Shown in pieces: positions 42,078-54,000 of a stretch of DNA of 64,000 bases. The DNA comes from Streptomyces sp. NBC_01485 (GTDB lineage: Bacteria > Actinomycetota > Actinomycetes > Streptomycetales > Streptomycetaceae). The DNA is taken from contig NZ_CP109435.1 of NCBI RefSeq assembly GCF_036227125.1, positions 8,432,001-8,496,000 of the forward strand, written 5' to 3'. Both the position numbers and the translations under genes were made by a program. Every line of letters begins with the position of its first letter. Within the stretch, counting starts at the first letter, position 1. The notes under the pieces are model-generated. The model saw nothing but the letters and a program-made list of their open reading frames with translations. It made no database searches and was not told the DNA's origin.

Positions 42078-44954
42078 GTGGTCGGGCAGAACAGGCCTTG
42101 TGAGTACCGGGACTTCACCGTTCGACTGGTCAGGAGGACGTCCCCGACGGACGGCACCGGGGAGGCCGGAGAAACCGATGTGGCGGGGGACGGCTCCGGG
42201 CGGGTCTGGTTCGACGTGCACGCGGTGGAGGCCGGCGTCCAGGTCCCCGGCAGGTCTCTTCACCTCGACCGCGTACGGCGGTTCGCCGCGGAGTTCGATC
42301 AACGCGGCACCACCGAATCCCTCGTAGCGCGTGGCATGGGGGACGCGCTGCTTCCCAGGGCGGTCGTCGACGCCCGCTTCCGGACCGCTCTGGAGGACGC
42401 CCGTCAGCGGCGGGCCGGAGTCCGGCTGTGCATCGAGACCACCGACCCCGAACTGGCCTCCGTCCCCTGGGAGATCAGCGTCGTGAACGTGAACACCACG
42501 GGCGCCGGACCGGAATGGCAGTTCCTGTACCGCCACGAGACGGTCTCCGTGGCCCGCAGACGTGTCGACTCCTTCCTTCCGGCGGAAGCGGAGGCATTCG
42601 CGCGCGAGGCCAAGGGGCCGGTGGTCGTGGCCACCGCGCTGGACGTCTTCGACCGCCACGGGCGCTTCGGACTCCTGACCGGGGAGCCCGGTGCCGGAGG
42701 GCACGTCTCCGCGGTCAGCGCCCTCCAGGCGGCCGGTCGGCTCCAGGGCACCCGGTTCGAGCCGGTCGTGCCCCAAGACCCCATCAGCCGCGACCAGTTG
42801 TGCGCAGCCCTCGCCACGCGCGCCTGGGCGTTCGTGTTCGGCGGCCACGGCACCGCCGACGGCATCCTGGTCACCGGCCCCGACGGCCGGGAGGATCTGC
42901 GACTGATGACCTCGGCCGACCTCGCCGACACACTTCGCGAGGCGAACGTGCAGGTCGCCGTCCTCGCCGCATGCCACACGGCTACGGCTACGGCTACGGC
43001 TACGGCCACGGCCACGGAGAGCGGCGCCGCCGTCGCGGACACGGCCAGTGGTTGGAGCAGCGTGGCCGGGACGCTCGTCGACGGCGGAGTGCCGTGGGTG
43101 ATCGGGATGCGCGGCCTGGTCGACGACAAGGTGGCGGCCGAGCTGACCCGTGAGTTCCTGGCCGGGCTGCACGACGGCGACTCCGTGGAGAACGCGCTGG
43201 CCCGGGCCCGCGCCGCCGTACCGAAGTCCGGCTGGCTCCCCGTACTGCACACCTCCGCGTCCGTGCCGGACGCCCGGTTCCGGCCACCGGCGCCGGTCGT
43301 GGCCCGAGAGGAACTCGCGGCGTTTCCCGTCGTGTCGCGGGAGCGGGCCATGGCGGGCGGGCTCGTATACGACAAGGGTCCGTGCCGGCTCGACGTCCTC
43401 TGGGGCCTCGACCGGGGCCCGATCCGCGGCGTCCTGGCCGACCGGCCCGGCACCCGGCTCGCCGACGAACTCCACCTCGTCGAGTACGGCCCGCTGTCCC
43501 CAGTCACCAAACCGCACGGGCGGCCGGCCGCCCTCGGCCAGCAGACGGCCGCCGGGACCGCGCTGTTACCCCGGAGGCAGTGGTACGAGGTGCTGCACAG
43601 GGACGGCGGCGAGCTCCCGGGCTCCTCGGACGCCCTCAACCTCCTGGTCTCCCGCCCGTACGGCTGGAGCGCGCACCTGAAAGCGCAGCCCGACGGTTCC
43701 TCGATGGGGTTCGAGGTGTGCTGGGACGCACCCCGCGGCTGCGCTCCGGGCGCCGTCCGCCCCGCGGTGGACCTCATGCGGGCGATCGCCTCGCTGCTTC
43801 CCGGCGCGGCCATGGTCCTGCACATCAGAGGGGACGACGAGGAAGCCCTGCTCAGCGCCGCCGAAGAGGCGGCCGGGTCGCTGCCCGCGCGGGACGACGG
43901 CTCGGTGATCGCACCTGCGGTGCTGACCCGGGTGCGATGGGGGGACACCGCCTGGCAGCCCCCCACGGAGCCCGGTCCGGCGGCGGGCGGCTCGACGGCC
44001 GGCACCGCCGGTCGCCTGGCGGTCCGCGACAGGGTCGACCGCTACAAGCGAAAGCGGGATCAACCGGCCCTGGCCGAGCGGCGGTTGAACGACGCGAGGC
44101 GGGTCATTCAGGAGTTGGAGGAGGACGAGGAGGGATCTGCTCTGCTGAGGGAACCGGAGTTCCTGGCGGCCGAGTTGTTCCGGGTCGGCACCCGACCCGA
44201 GATAGAGGCCCTGCTCAGAGTTCTCGCGCTGGAGCGGGACGACGACGAGGAGCGCTACGCCTCCCTGGCCGCCGCGGCCACCCGGGACGATCACCTGGAC
44301 GTCTGGCTGGCCGCCGCGGAAGGGCTTCCCGCGTCGAGGGGCGAACTCGCCGGGCCGGCCGAGGCAGGCGAACTCGCCGCGGGCGCCAGGCCGGTGGACC
44401 CGCTGTGGCTGCCGCCCGCCCTGTTCCCCGAGCCGGTGCGGACCCGCGTCGTGCTGGGGCTCCTGCGACGCGGGGACGATCCCGCCCGGGCCGTCCCGCG
44501 GCCGGTCTGGGACGGTCAGGTCTCCCGGGAGCTGCGCCGGGTGCTGGAGTATCTGCGATCCGCGCCCAAGGGCCGTGACACGGCCGACGGCAGAGCGGCC
44601 GACCAGGAGTTCCTGCTCGGCCTCGATACCTACGAAGCCGCGGACATGGCGCTCCGGGCCGGCGTCGGCCGTTTCCTGACGATACGTCAATTAGCGCCCG
44701 TCGGCGGGCAGTTCCCGCACGGTCGGCTGTCCCCCGCAGGCTGGGCGGCGCTCGCGTCCCGGCCGCTGGAGCGGGCGTCCGTGAAGCTGCTGGGGAGTGA
44801 ACCCGCGGAGTGGATGCGGCGAGCCGTCGGCCTCCACGAGAAACCCGCCGAACCCGACGGCGACAACCTCCGCTTCGCCGAGGGCCTGCGCCGCGCACTC
44901 TTCACCCCGCACCCGCCCCTCGACCCGCCCTCCGGCCCTCCCGTCCGATCCTGA
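42078..44954 (+). CDS. CHAT-domain (caspase-like) protease
   Basis: The 958-residue protein has a CHAT protease domain at about residues 60-400. The dyad is His257 in FVFGGHGTADGIL and Cys299 in VAVLAACHTATA, with WSSVAGTLVDGGVPWVIGMR and FLAGLHDGDSVENALARAR typical of the fold's end. The cysteine is followed by a run of Thr-Ala units from a hexanucleotide repeat. Residues 400-620 have no match I know; 640-950 are helical with a charged coiled segment (ERRLNDARRVIQELEEDEEG). No TPRs. GTG at 42078 has AGGGAG upstream. It precedes the 3199-aa gene by 60 bp. CHAT proteases cut partner proteins in bacterial immunity (for example craspase); the target here is unknown, the giant protein being the obvious candidate. 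Confidence 0.88.
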   Translation: MVGQNRPCEYRDFTVRLVRRTSPTDGTGEAGETDVAGDGSGRVWFDVHAVEAGVQVPGRSLHLDRVRRFAAEFDQRGTTESLVARGMGDALLPRAVVDARFRTALEDARQRRAGVRLCIETTDPELASVPWEISVVNVNTTGAGPEWQFLYRHETVSVARRRVDSFLPAEAEAFAREAKGPVVVATALDVFDRHGRFGLLTGEPGAGGHVSAVSALQAAGRLQGTRFEPVVPQDPISRDQLCAALATRAWAFVFGGHGTADGILVTGPDGREDLRLMTSADLADTLREANVQVAVLAACHTATATATATATATESGAAVADTASGWSSVAGTLVDGGVPWVIGMRGLVDDKVAAELTREFLAGLHDGDSVENALARARAAVPKSGWLPVLHTSASVPDARFRPPAPVVAREELAAFPVVSRERAMAGGLVYDKGPCRLDVLWGLDRGPIRGVLADRPGTRLADELHLVEYGPLSPVTKPHGRPAALGQQTAAGTALLPRRQWYEVLHRDGGELPGSSDALNLLVSRPYGWSAHLKAQPDGSSMGFEVCWDAPRGCAPGAVRPAVDLMRAIASLLPGAAMVLHIRGDDEEALLSAAEEAAGSLPARDDGSVIAPAVLTRVRWGDTAWQPPTEPGPAAGGSTAGTAGRLAVRDRVDRYKRKRDQPALAERRLNDARRVIQELEEDEEGSALLREPEFLAAELFRVGTRPEIEALLRVLALERDDDEERYASLAAAATRDDHLDVWLAAAEGLPASRGELAGPAEAGELAAGARPVDPLWLPPALFPEPVRTRVVLGLLRRGDDPARAVPRPVWDGQVSRELRRVLEYLRSAPKGRDTADGRAADQEFLLGLDTYEAADMALRAGVGRFLTIRQLAPVGGQFPHGRLSPAGWAALASRPLERASVKLLGSEPAEWMRRAVGLHEKPAEPDGDNLRFAEGLRRALFTPHPPLDPPSGPPVRS
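42978..43016 (+). repeat. hexanucleotide repeat after the CHAT catalytic cysteine
   Basis: ACGGCT/ACGGCC repeats about six times, starting two codons after the catalytic Cys299 codon, and encodes TATATATATATATE. Slippage would change loop length by two residues without a frameshift. Confidence 0.85.
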
Positions 44955-45014
44955 CCCGCACCTGTTCATCGCGCCCCACCTTCACCACCCCTCATCGACA
45001 CACGAGGAGAGCCC

Positions 45015-48000
45015 GTGCTCGCTGCCTGGTACCTCTGTTCCTGTCTCGGTCTCACCATCCGGCAGAGCGCCGACTACCTCGACATCCTCGAGATCCTGCG
45101 CTCGAAGAAGAGCGACGAGCATCAACTGTCCGCCGCCGTCGAGAAACTGACGGAGTGTGAGCCCTCGCTGCGGCTGCACGGACTCGCGCACGTCCTCGCG
45201 GCGGCCAGACGACCCGAGCACGGGGCTGCCGAGCACGGGGCTGCCGAGCACGGTGGACCCGAGCATGACGGTGCTGAGCCCGGTGGGGCCGAGTCCGGTG
45301 GGGGTGCGTTCGGTGTGAGTACGTTCGGAGTGGGTGCGCTGGCCATGGCCACCCGGCTCTGTGACGGACTCGTCGAGTGGGCCGCGCCCGCCGACCCCGC
45401 GCGGCGGCAGACGTTGAGCGACCTGCTGAAGGACGCCCTGGACGGCTCCTCCCACCCCGGGTACGTCGAGCGGGTCGCCGAACTGCTGCGCGACTGTGGC
45501 CAGCGGGCCTCGTCCGTGCCCACCGAGGCGATCCCGTACCAGGATCTCGGCGACGCCGTGCGCCAGACTCTGGCGCTCACCCTCCTGGTGGCCGCCGTGG
45601 CGCAGGACCCGGGCGACGCGGCCAAGTTGTGCGTGGGGGACGACCGCCCCGAGGTCGTCACCGACGCGCTGGCGAACCGGCTGGGACGGCTGCCGCTGCT
45701 CGTCGCCGTCGACGCCGTCCTGTCCGCCTCCCCCGAGGAGGCCGACGACACCGTACGCACGGCCGTGTGGCACGCGGGACAGGGCTCGGCGGACCTCGAA
45801 CCCGATCTGCTGACGGCCGCCGCCCGCTCCTGGTTCCGCGCCCGCGCCCATGACTCCCATGACTCCCATGACTCCCATGACGCTCATGACGCTCATGACG
45901 GGGACAACGCGTCCGCCGACGACCTGCGGGACCTGGAAGACCTCGCCCAGCGGTTCGAGACCGAGTTGGGCACCGGCCTGCTCCTGCGCGGCTGGGCCGG
46001 GGAGAGACGCGGCGGCGGGACGCGCGGCAGGGAGGTGCTGACCCGGCTCGGCTGCGGGTCGGCCGGCATCGCGGACGCGCGGATGCGCACCGCCCTGTGG
46101 CAACTGGTCCTCTGGGAACTGTTCGCCGAGGAAGCGCCCGTGCAGGCGCTGGCGTCGGCCGCGCGCTGGTGGGGCGCGCCCGCCAGGTACGAGAAGCGGA
46201 CCCTGTCCGGCGGCGCGCTGGCCGTCCTGCCGACCGCCGAGGCGACCGACTCCGAGCGGCAGACGGCCGTCGACTGGATCGGCACGATGGTGCGCAAGCC
46301 CTACCGGCCCGGCGGCGCGCCCTCGGTCACCGGTCGCGACGATCCCGACGGCCTTCCCCCGCACGTGGTGTGCTCGCCCTGGATGTGGCGGGCCGACAAC
46401 CGCTTCTCCCTCAAGGGCAAGGAGCAGGCCCCGCCCACCTGGTACCGGAACTGGGACCACCTCGACCTGCTGCGCGTCACCGCGCTGGCCCCGGTCGCGG
46501 TGCGGCTCCTGCGCGAGGCCCACGATGCGGTCCCGGCCGCGGACCCCGCCGGGCAGCGGCCGACCGACCCGGCCGTGGCGTTCCTGTTCCACGTCAAGGA
46601 CGTCTTCACCGACTCCAGTTGCCGGTTCTTCCTCAGCTCCCTGCGCACCCAGTCCCGTCCGGACGACCTGACGGTGGACGTCCGCCTGGCCGCGCTGGTC
46701 CTGCACGGCCATCTCACCGTGGGACGCGCCGGGCGGGGCCTGCACCCCGAGATCCCCGTGTCGGTGCTCGCTGACTTCCTGATCAAAGGCCCCGGCGACG
46801 TGAGCGCGGCCCAGGACAAGGGCCAGTGGTACCAGTTGTTCTCACGCCCCGCGTTCAACGGCGCACAGGACTGGATCAGGGAGTCCGCGGCCGGTGCCCG
46901 GCTCACCGGCACCGACGAGGCCCACGGGCCGCACTGGCTCGACGGCAGCGTGCCGCACGCCCGCCGGGTGCTGACGACGGCCGTCGACCGGCTCCTGCCC
47001 CTCGACCGGGTGGAGGACGCGGCCAACGCGGAGAAGGCACTCAGGGAGGGCAACAGCGCCGTCTGGCAGACGTACGCGTCCACCAAGCCGTTCCTGACGT
47101 CGCTGGGCGAGTACTTCACGCCGGACCTCGGCACGGCGGCCCTCGCCGAGATCGACCGGGACTGGCTGACGGAATCCCGGCTGGCGCAGCTCATCGAGCG
47201 CAACCGGGGGAAGCGGGAGTACGCCGAGCGGAAGGGCGCGGCGGTATCGCCTGGACTCGGTCTGAACGAGCTGCTCGTCGCCGACCGCTACGACGCGCAG
47301 ACATGGCAGCAGTACCAGGGGCGGGTCGACCTGCTCGTCCCCGACCCGCTCGACCCGAAGGAGTGGGAGAGCTATCGGAAGCCGTTCGAGCCGTTCCTCT
47401 CCGACATCGGCGCCGTCCCGCTGACCCTGCAGACGCTCAGGGTGGCTGCCCTGCTGAACGCGGAGCAGCCGGACGCCATCGACGGCGGCGAGCTGTGGCT
47501 CACTTCCTGGCACCGGCTCATGGACAGCGTCACCCACCGCAACCAACTGGGCCGTTTCATCCGCAAGGCGGCCCTGGACATGTTCCGGACACCGGACCGG
47601 GGCGTGGCCGCCCAGGACCGGGTCCGACGCGTCCTGGAACGGGTCGTCGCAAGCGTCGTGGCCTTCAGTGCCGAAGCGCCGCGCTACTACCAACTCCTGC
47701 TGTCGGAAGAGGCGTTGAGGCCCGGTCCCGATGACGACGCAGGGGCCGCGCGGCCGTTGCCGCCGGAAGGCATGAACCGGCTGCGGGAACAGGCCCTGGA
47801 CGCGATCCGCCGCCGTCACTGGCACGCGCAGCGGGCCCCCGAGCCGACGACCGGGCCGTGGGAGGTGATCGACGGGCGGCTGGCCCGTGCGCAGATCGAC
47901 GCGCAGGTCCGCGCGTTCGTCGCCGCGGCGGCCACCATGAAACTGACGTCCGACCCCGGGAAGACCCTGGGGGACACCTTCGTACGGTCGTGGGAGCGGT

Positions 48001-51000
48001 ACGCGCTGAGCCTGCCGGGCCGTCCCGGGGACGAGCGGGCGGACCCCCGGCTGGTCGTCGCCCAGGGCATGCGGCACCGGACCGGCGAGCCGTGGTCCGA
48101 CCTCGGCCCCTGGAAACTGGAGTCCACGGATCTCAGCACCCTCGTTCCGGACGCACGACAGGCGCGGCTCGAGACCTGGCGGAGCAGCCCGCAGCCCCGG
48201 ACCGTCCTGGGCGTGGTCTGCGCGCGCGACGGCGCACCGGCCGGGGTACCGATCACCGGGGTACGGATCAACTGGGGCACCGGGTCGCCGCTGGCCGCCG
48301 ACGACGGCGGGAAGCTGGCCGTCGGCGACCCCTGTGTGGTGCAGGTGCAGTGGGACGGGGCGGGTCAGGTCTGGCGGCAGGCGGCCGGGGACACGGCGCG
48401 CCGGGCGGGCCGCGCCGACCCGCGCGACGGCGAGGTGCGCCGCGCCCGTGTCCGCAACGACGACGGCAGGGTGCGCGTCGCCGTGGAGGGCGTACCGGGC
48501 GACGTGGTCGACGGCGGAGCGACCGCCGTGCTCTGGGAGCCGGACCTCTCGCAGGTGGTCGTCCGGCGGGGCGACGGCGTCGTACCGGAGGCCCTCGCCA
48601 CCCTCGCACGCTGGGACGCGGCGACGGGCCGGTGGCTGCCCGTCGACCGCTCGCTGACCGAACTCGTCGCCGACGACCTGCCGTACCCGCTGCCGGACGG
48701 CCGGCGCGCGACGGTCCTGGTGTACGCGGGCCACGGGGAGGGGGACGGCCCCGAGGAGTTCGAGGCGCGGCGCTTCTTCACCGTCGCCGGCCGCAGCTAC
48801 CTGCTCCGGCCCCAGGACTGGGCGGACGCGGAAGCGCTCACGGCCGTCCTCACCCCCGGGCCGCGCGGCCCGGGCGCCCCCGAACAGGACGAACTCCAGG
48901 TGAAGGAGGCGGCGCCCGCCCCCGGGATGCTCGTCTACGTGGCGCTCGGCAAGGGAGCCGATCCACGGCTGGACCTGCTCCCCGACCCGCCCACCGGCGC
49001 CGACGGCCGCTGGCCCGCCCTCGCCTCAGGGGACTGCCGCGACACCCGTAACGTCGACTGGCTGGCCCTCTTCGACGAACCCGGGACACGGCCGTGGCGG
49101 GCCACCCTCGACGAGGGCGGGGTCGCGGTCTGGCGGGTGACCGTCGAGGACATCGCCGGCTGTCCATCGGGCGCCGGCTTTCCCGCCCGGGTGGCCGTCG
49201 AGGGAGTGGAAGCCGGCACGGGCCCGGAACGGCTGTTCCAGCCGCGGCCCTGGGACGAGCAGGCCGCCCGCGCCGCCAGGGTGACCGGCGACCTGCTGCG
49301 CGTCCAACGCCTGGACGACGCCGAACAGCCCCCGAGCGGGGCGCGCTTCGACGAGTTCTGGCAGGTCGGACCGGGCGACACGGTCCCGGTCCGGTCACTG
49401 GGCCGCCCCGGCCGCCAGGTGCGTACGGTCGCGGCCACGGCCGGCGCGGGCTTCCCGGTCCTGCTGGAGCGCTCCGGGCTGGTCTTCGAGGAGCAGCTCG
49501 TCGTCGGCCTCGCCGTGCGCGTCACGCAGGTCGGTCCGGTGTCCGCGCGGCCCGGCCAGGGCGTGACGCCCCTCGCGGACGCTGAACTGTGCGCCCGCCT
49601 CGGGACGACCGCACCCCCGGACACCGCCGTCGAGGGTGTCGTCGTCAAGCTGATACCGCTGCGCGACGACACGGTCGACTCCTACGACGTCTGGCTGCGC
49701 GCCCCGGGCGAGGAGCCGCGGCTGTGCGCACTGCCCGCCGCCTCCTTCCGGGCACCCGTCACCGACGTCGGCGCCACCTTCCTCGGCACGCGCACGCAGG
49801 ACGGCTGGCAGTTCACCCCACGGCAGGTGCGGGGCACCCCGCTGCACCGGGTGCCGAAGGCCGCGGAGACACCCGGGGCGCCGTGGGAGTTCCAGGGGCT
49901 CGTCGGCCGTCCGGGCCAGCAGGAATCCGCCCTGTACGCCCGCCGGGACACCGGCGAGATCGTCATGGCCCCGCCCCCGGCCGAACGCCCCCGCCCGCGG
50001 ATCACCGTACGAGCCGCCCTCGGCACACGCCCCGTCCGGGACCGCGACCTGTCGCTGGTGCTCGCGCGGATCGGCACCGCCCACGCGGTGGGCACCCTGC
50101 CCGCCGCCCTGGCCGGCAAGATCGTGGCGGCCGGCAAGGTCCCGATCACCGGGACGCACTTCGAGATCACCTCGGACGGCCCCCACCAGGACGCACCGGC
50201 CGACGAGCACCCGATCGGCCTCCACCGGTGCTTCGACATGGGCCCCGGCCCCCGCACCGCCGCGAAGACCGCCCCGAACCGGCCGCGCACCCGCAAGGAG
50301 CTCTGGCGCCAGGCCTACGACGACGGGGAACCCGCGACGGAGACGGGCTCCCTCGTGGGCAGGACGCTGGTCGTGGGCGACTGCCGGGTCCCGGTCCGCC
50401 GCGACGACGCCCCTTTCGTCCGGGCCGTCCGCTACTCCCGCAACGACGTCAGGGCCCGGATCGTCGTGGCGGACGGCGAACTCGTCGCCTCGACCAGCGA
50501 AGTGCCGCCGCTCGACGCCGTGGAGTTCGCCCGCCACCTCTCCGCGAAGCCGGGCCGCGTGTGCGAACTGCCGCGCAGGCTGCACTACGTGGGAACGTTC
50601 CGCAGGGGCGGGGAGACCCTGTGGCGCTTCGAGTGGGGGCGGGGCTACACGGTCGCGCTGCGCCGCGACGAACTCACCTGCGACGGGAAACCCTGCGGCG
50701 AGGCGTTCCCGCTGTTCCACGGCGACCAGTTGGTGCGCCTGAAGTACCGCGAGGAGGCCGGTTCCGGCCGGGTCACCGTGGACTTCCGGTCGGGGGACAT
50801 CCAGGTCCAGGCCGGTACCCGGGTCGCGCAGGAGGCACAGGACGTCGGCTTCGTGCACCAGGTCACCGTCTTCGCCGACCCGGCCACCGGCGACGTACAC
50901 ATCAGACGGGTCCGGCTGACACCCCGCTTCGTCCCGCGCGCCGAAGAGCGGTACCAGGACGTGAACATCGCCGCCCACCTCTCCAGGTCCGACCGGGAGA

Positions 51001-54000
51001 AGGTGCTGCGGCTGCTGGGGGACAGCGCCCAGGCGACGGAACTGTGCGTGCTGGCCCGCTTCGACCACAAGCGGTACTTCGAGAACAACGGCAAGGTACG
51101 GACCTTCCACTACGTGGAACCGGAGTTCATCGGGGCGCACGACGCGACAGGACCCGCCAGGAACCGCCTCTTCATGGTCGCCGACGGCATCGCCCGCGAC
51201 GCCGACGGCACGTATCTCACCCTGAAGCTGCCGGAGTCGGTGCGCCAGCCCGAGGGCACCGAACTGACGGTGCGCGTGTCCCCCAGCGACTTCTCCGTAC
51301 GGCCCAACCTGCTGCCCCGCCTCCACGACGAGGTCGGCGGCGACGGCCAGGGCGAGGAGTCCGACCCGGCCCTCCGGTACCGGGGAGTCGTCTTCCTCGT
51401 CGAGGTCCTGAAGGGCGAGACGCCCGGCGTCTGGCGGGGCAGGCTCACCTCCGCGCCGGCCAGGGACGGGCGGACCCTCGTCAGCGCCGTACGACAGGCA
51501 GGGGGCTCGCTCCTAGCGGTGGTCGCCGACGAGCGGGGGCGGACGGTCGAGATCCTGCCCGGCGTCCTCTTCGAACTGCCCCACGAATCCCGGGAGTTCG
51601 CGAGCCGACAGGGGAAGGGGGCGCTGGTCAGGCTCTCTCCGCGTGGCGGGCTGGGGCTGTTCGTCGGCCTGGCACAGCGACCGGACCACGACTACCTGGA
51701 CCCGGACCCGAAGAGGGGTGGCCGTGCCGCGCTCATCGAGGAATCCGCGAGCCGCGGCGACAGCCGTGCCGCGTTCCGGGTCAGAGGGCTGCCCGCGCTG
51801 TCCGTCGGCGTGCCCGACGCACTGGCGAGCCGCCTGCGCAGGACGCGGCTTCCGCAGACCGCCGTACTGCTGCGCAGCGGGGGCAAGGCCACGGCCGTAC
51901 CGCCCGGCTCCCGCGCCCAGGTGCGGGCCGCGCGCGTCGACACGGGGAGCCGGGACAGCGCGGAGGCCGTCCTCAGGCCCCTGCCGCTCGGCGGTGCCAG
52001 GGCGCCGGAGGGACCCGTCCCCTGGTCCCGGCTCAGCTTCGCCGACGGCACCGCGGAGGACATCCGCGCACAGTGGGGGAGACGCCGGCCGGACGGGGCG
52101 GGCGGCACAGGCGCCGGCGCCGCCGAACGCTGGCGCGCGCCCGTCTTCTTCGACGACGACGGGACCGGTCGCTGGACCCTGCGCTACCGGTCCGAGCGGC
52201 TGCTGCGGAACTTCGCCCTGCCCGCGACCACGCTGACCGAGGTCCCGCGACCGCCCGGCCCCACCTGGTACACCGTGGCCGGACCGGCACGGCGCGGAGG
52301 GGGCGCCTACGGTCTGTGGCTCGAACTGAGCCCCGGCCGCGTCATCGAGGTCCACGGCCGGCTGGTCACGGGGCCGTCCGGGCACCCGCTGGCCGATCTT
52401 TCCTGGGACCGCTTCGGCCCGGGCGACCAGGTACGTCTGGAGGTGGTCCGGGGCGCGCTCGCCGCACCGCGCGGGCTGCGGCTGTCGGACTGGCGCCCGG
52501 GCCCCCGCGCCGCCTGGTCGGCCGGCCTGCGCGACAAGGTGTGGCTGCCCGTGCGGCCCGTGCCCGGCAGGAACGGCGTCGAACTGGGCATCGAGCACTT
52601 CCGCTGCCGCTACCCCGTCGTCGACCCCACGACCTGCCTCGCGCCCGGCGGCACCCTGCACCCTGCCCTGCCGGGAGCCACGGCGGTCGTCCTGGACAGC
52701 GCCACCAACACCCTCTCCGCCGCCCCCGCAACGGGCCCGGCGCCCGGCGACTGCGCCCTGCTCGGCCTCGACCCGCACGGCGACCTCACCCTCCTCGGCC
52801 TGCCGCACCGCCGCGTCGAGCTCAGCGCGGCCGAGGAAGGCTGGCCCGGCGGAGCCTGGCTGCGCGAACTGGTCGCCGGGCAGCCGGCGGCGCTGCTGGA
52901 ACAGCTCGGCTGCCTGCCGGTGACCGTCGAGCAGTGGGACGAGGAGTCCGTCACCGTGTCCCGCCGGCACCAGCCGACCGGGACGCTGCCCGAGCGGGCG
53001 ACGATGCTGTGCACCGGGCTCGCCGAGACCGGCGGCGACCTCGTGGTGCGCTGCGGGGGAGCACTGCATCTGCTGCCCCTGAGCGAGGTGGTGCCCGGGC
53101 TTCCGCGGGAGCTGGCCGCCGAGGCCGCCCGCTTCCTCAGCGGCCGTTCACCTCACGAGGCGCAGGAGGACCGGCCCGGCCGGCGCCTGTGGTGCCAGAC
53201 GACGTCCCCCGGCGACCGCGGCCGGGCACCCGGCGCCGCTCCCGCCCTCCACGTCCGCCTGCCGCTCGCCCCGCTGTCCCCCCACGCCGACGAACTGCAC
53301 GCCACACCGCGCGGGGTGCTGGTCGCACCGGACCGGCCCGACGGGCCGCCGCACGGTCTGCTGCTGGAGGCGGAACGCGACCGGCGCTGGCACTGGATGC
53401 CCACCGAGCGGGCGTCCTGGCTGCCCGACCCCACGGCCGGGGAGCTGCGCGCCGCCCTCGTCGACGGCGCACGGCCCCTGCGGGTCCGCCGGCTGGCCGA
53501 CGACACGGTGTCGGTGCTGCACGTACGCGACGTGGAACGCGCGCGTCTCGCCCTGCGGCCGGGCACCCGGCTCCGGGTCGCCCCCGCCGGCGACCGGGAG
53601 CGGGCGGCGGGCGACCCGCGGCCGATGGTGGCGCGCGCCCTGCCCACCGGAGTCCTCGTGCAGTTGCGGGCCGCCCGCGAGAAAGGCGTACAGCAGGGAC
53701 AGCCGCTGTGGTGCGAGGTGGAGCGGCTGGACACCGCGCAGGGCCGGGGCCACGTCGGCGTCGTGCCGGTCGGCAGCCGTCTGCACCGGGTGGACCTCCC
53801 TGTGCGCCTGGCCGAGGAGCTGGCCACGGTCGCGGCCGCCAAGCAGGCGGCACTGCTCCAGACCTGCGCCGCCGAGGACGTCGTCGCCGAGGCGTACCGG
53901 CTGCCGCGCGAGCCGGAGGCCCCGCTCTCGCCCGACGCACGACAGGCGCTGTGGCGCTGGCTGACCGAGCACGGCACGGCCGCCTACCACCTGACCCCCG

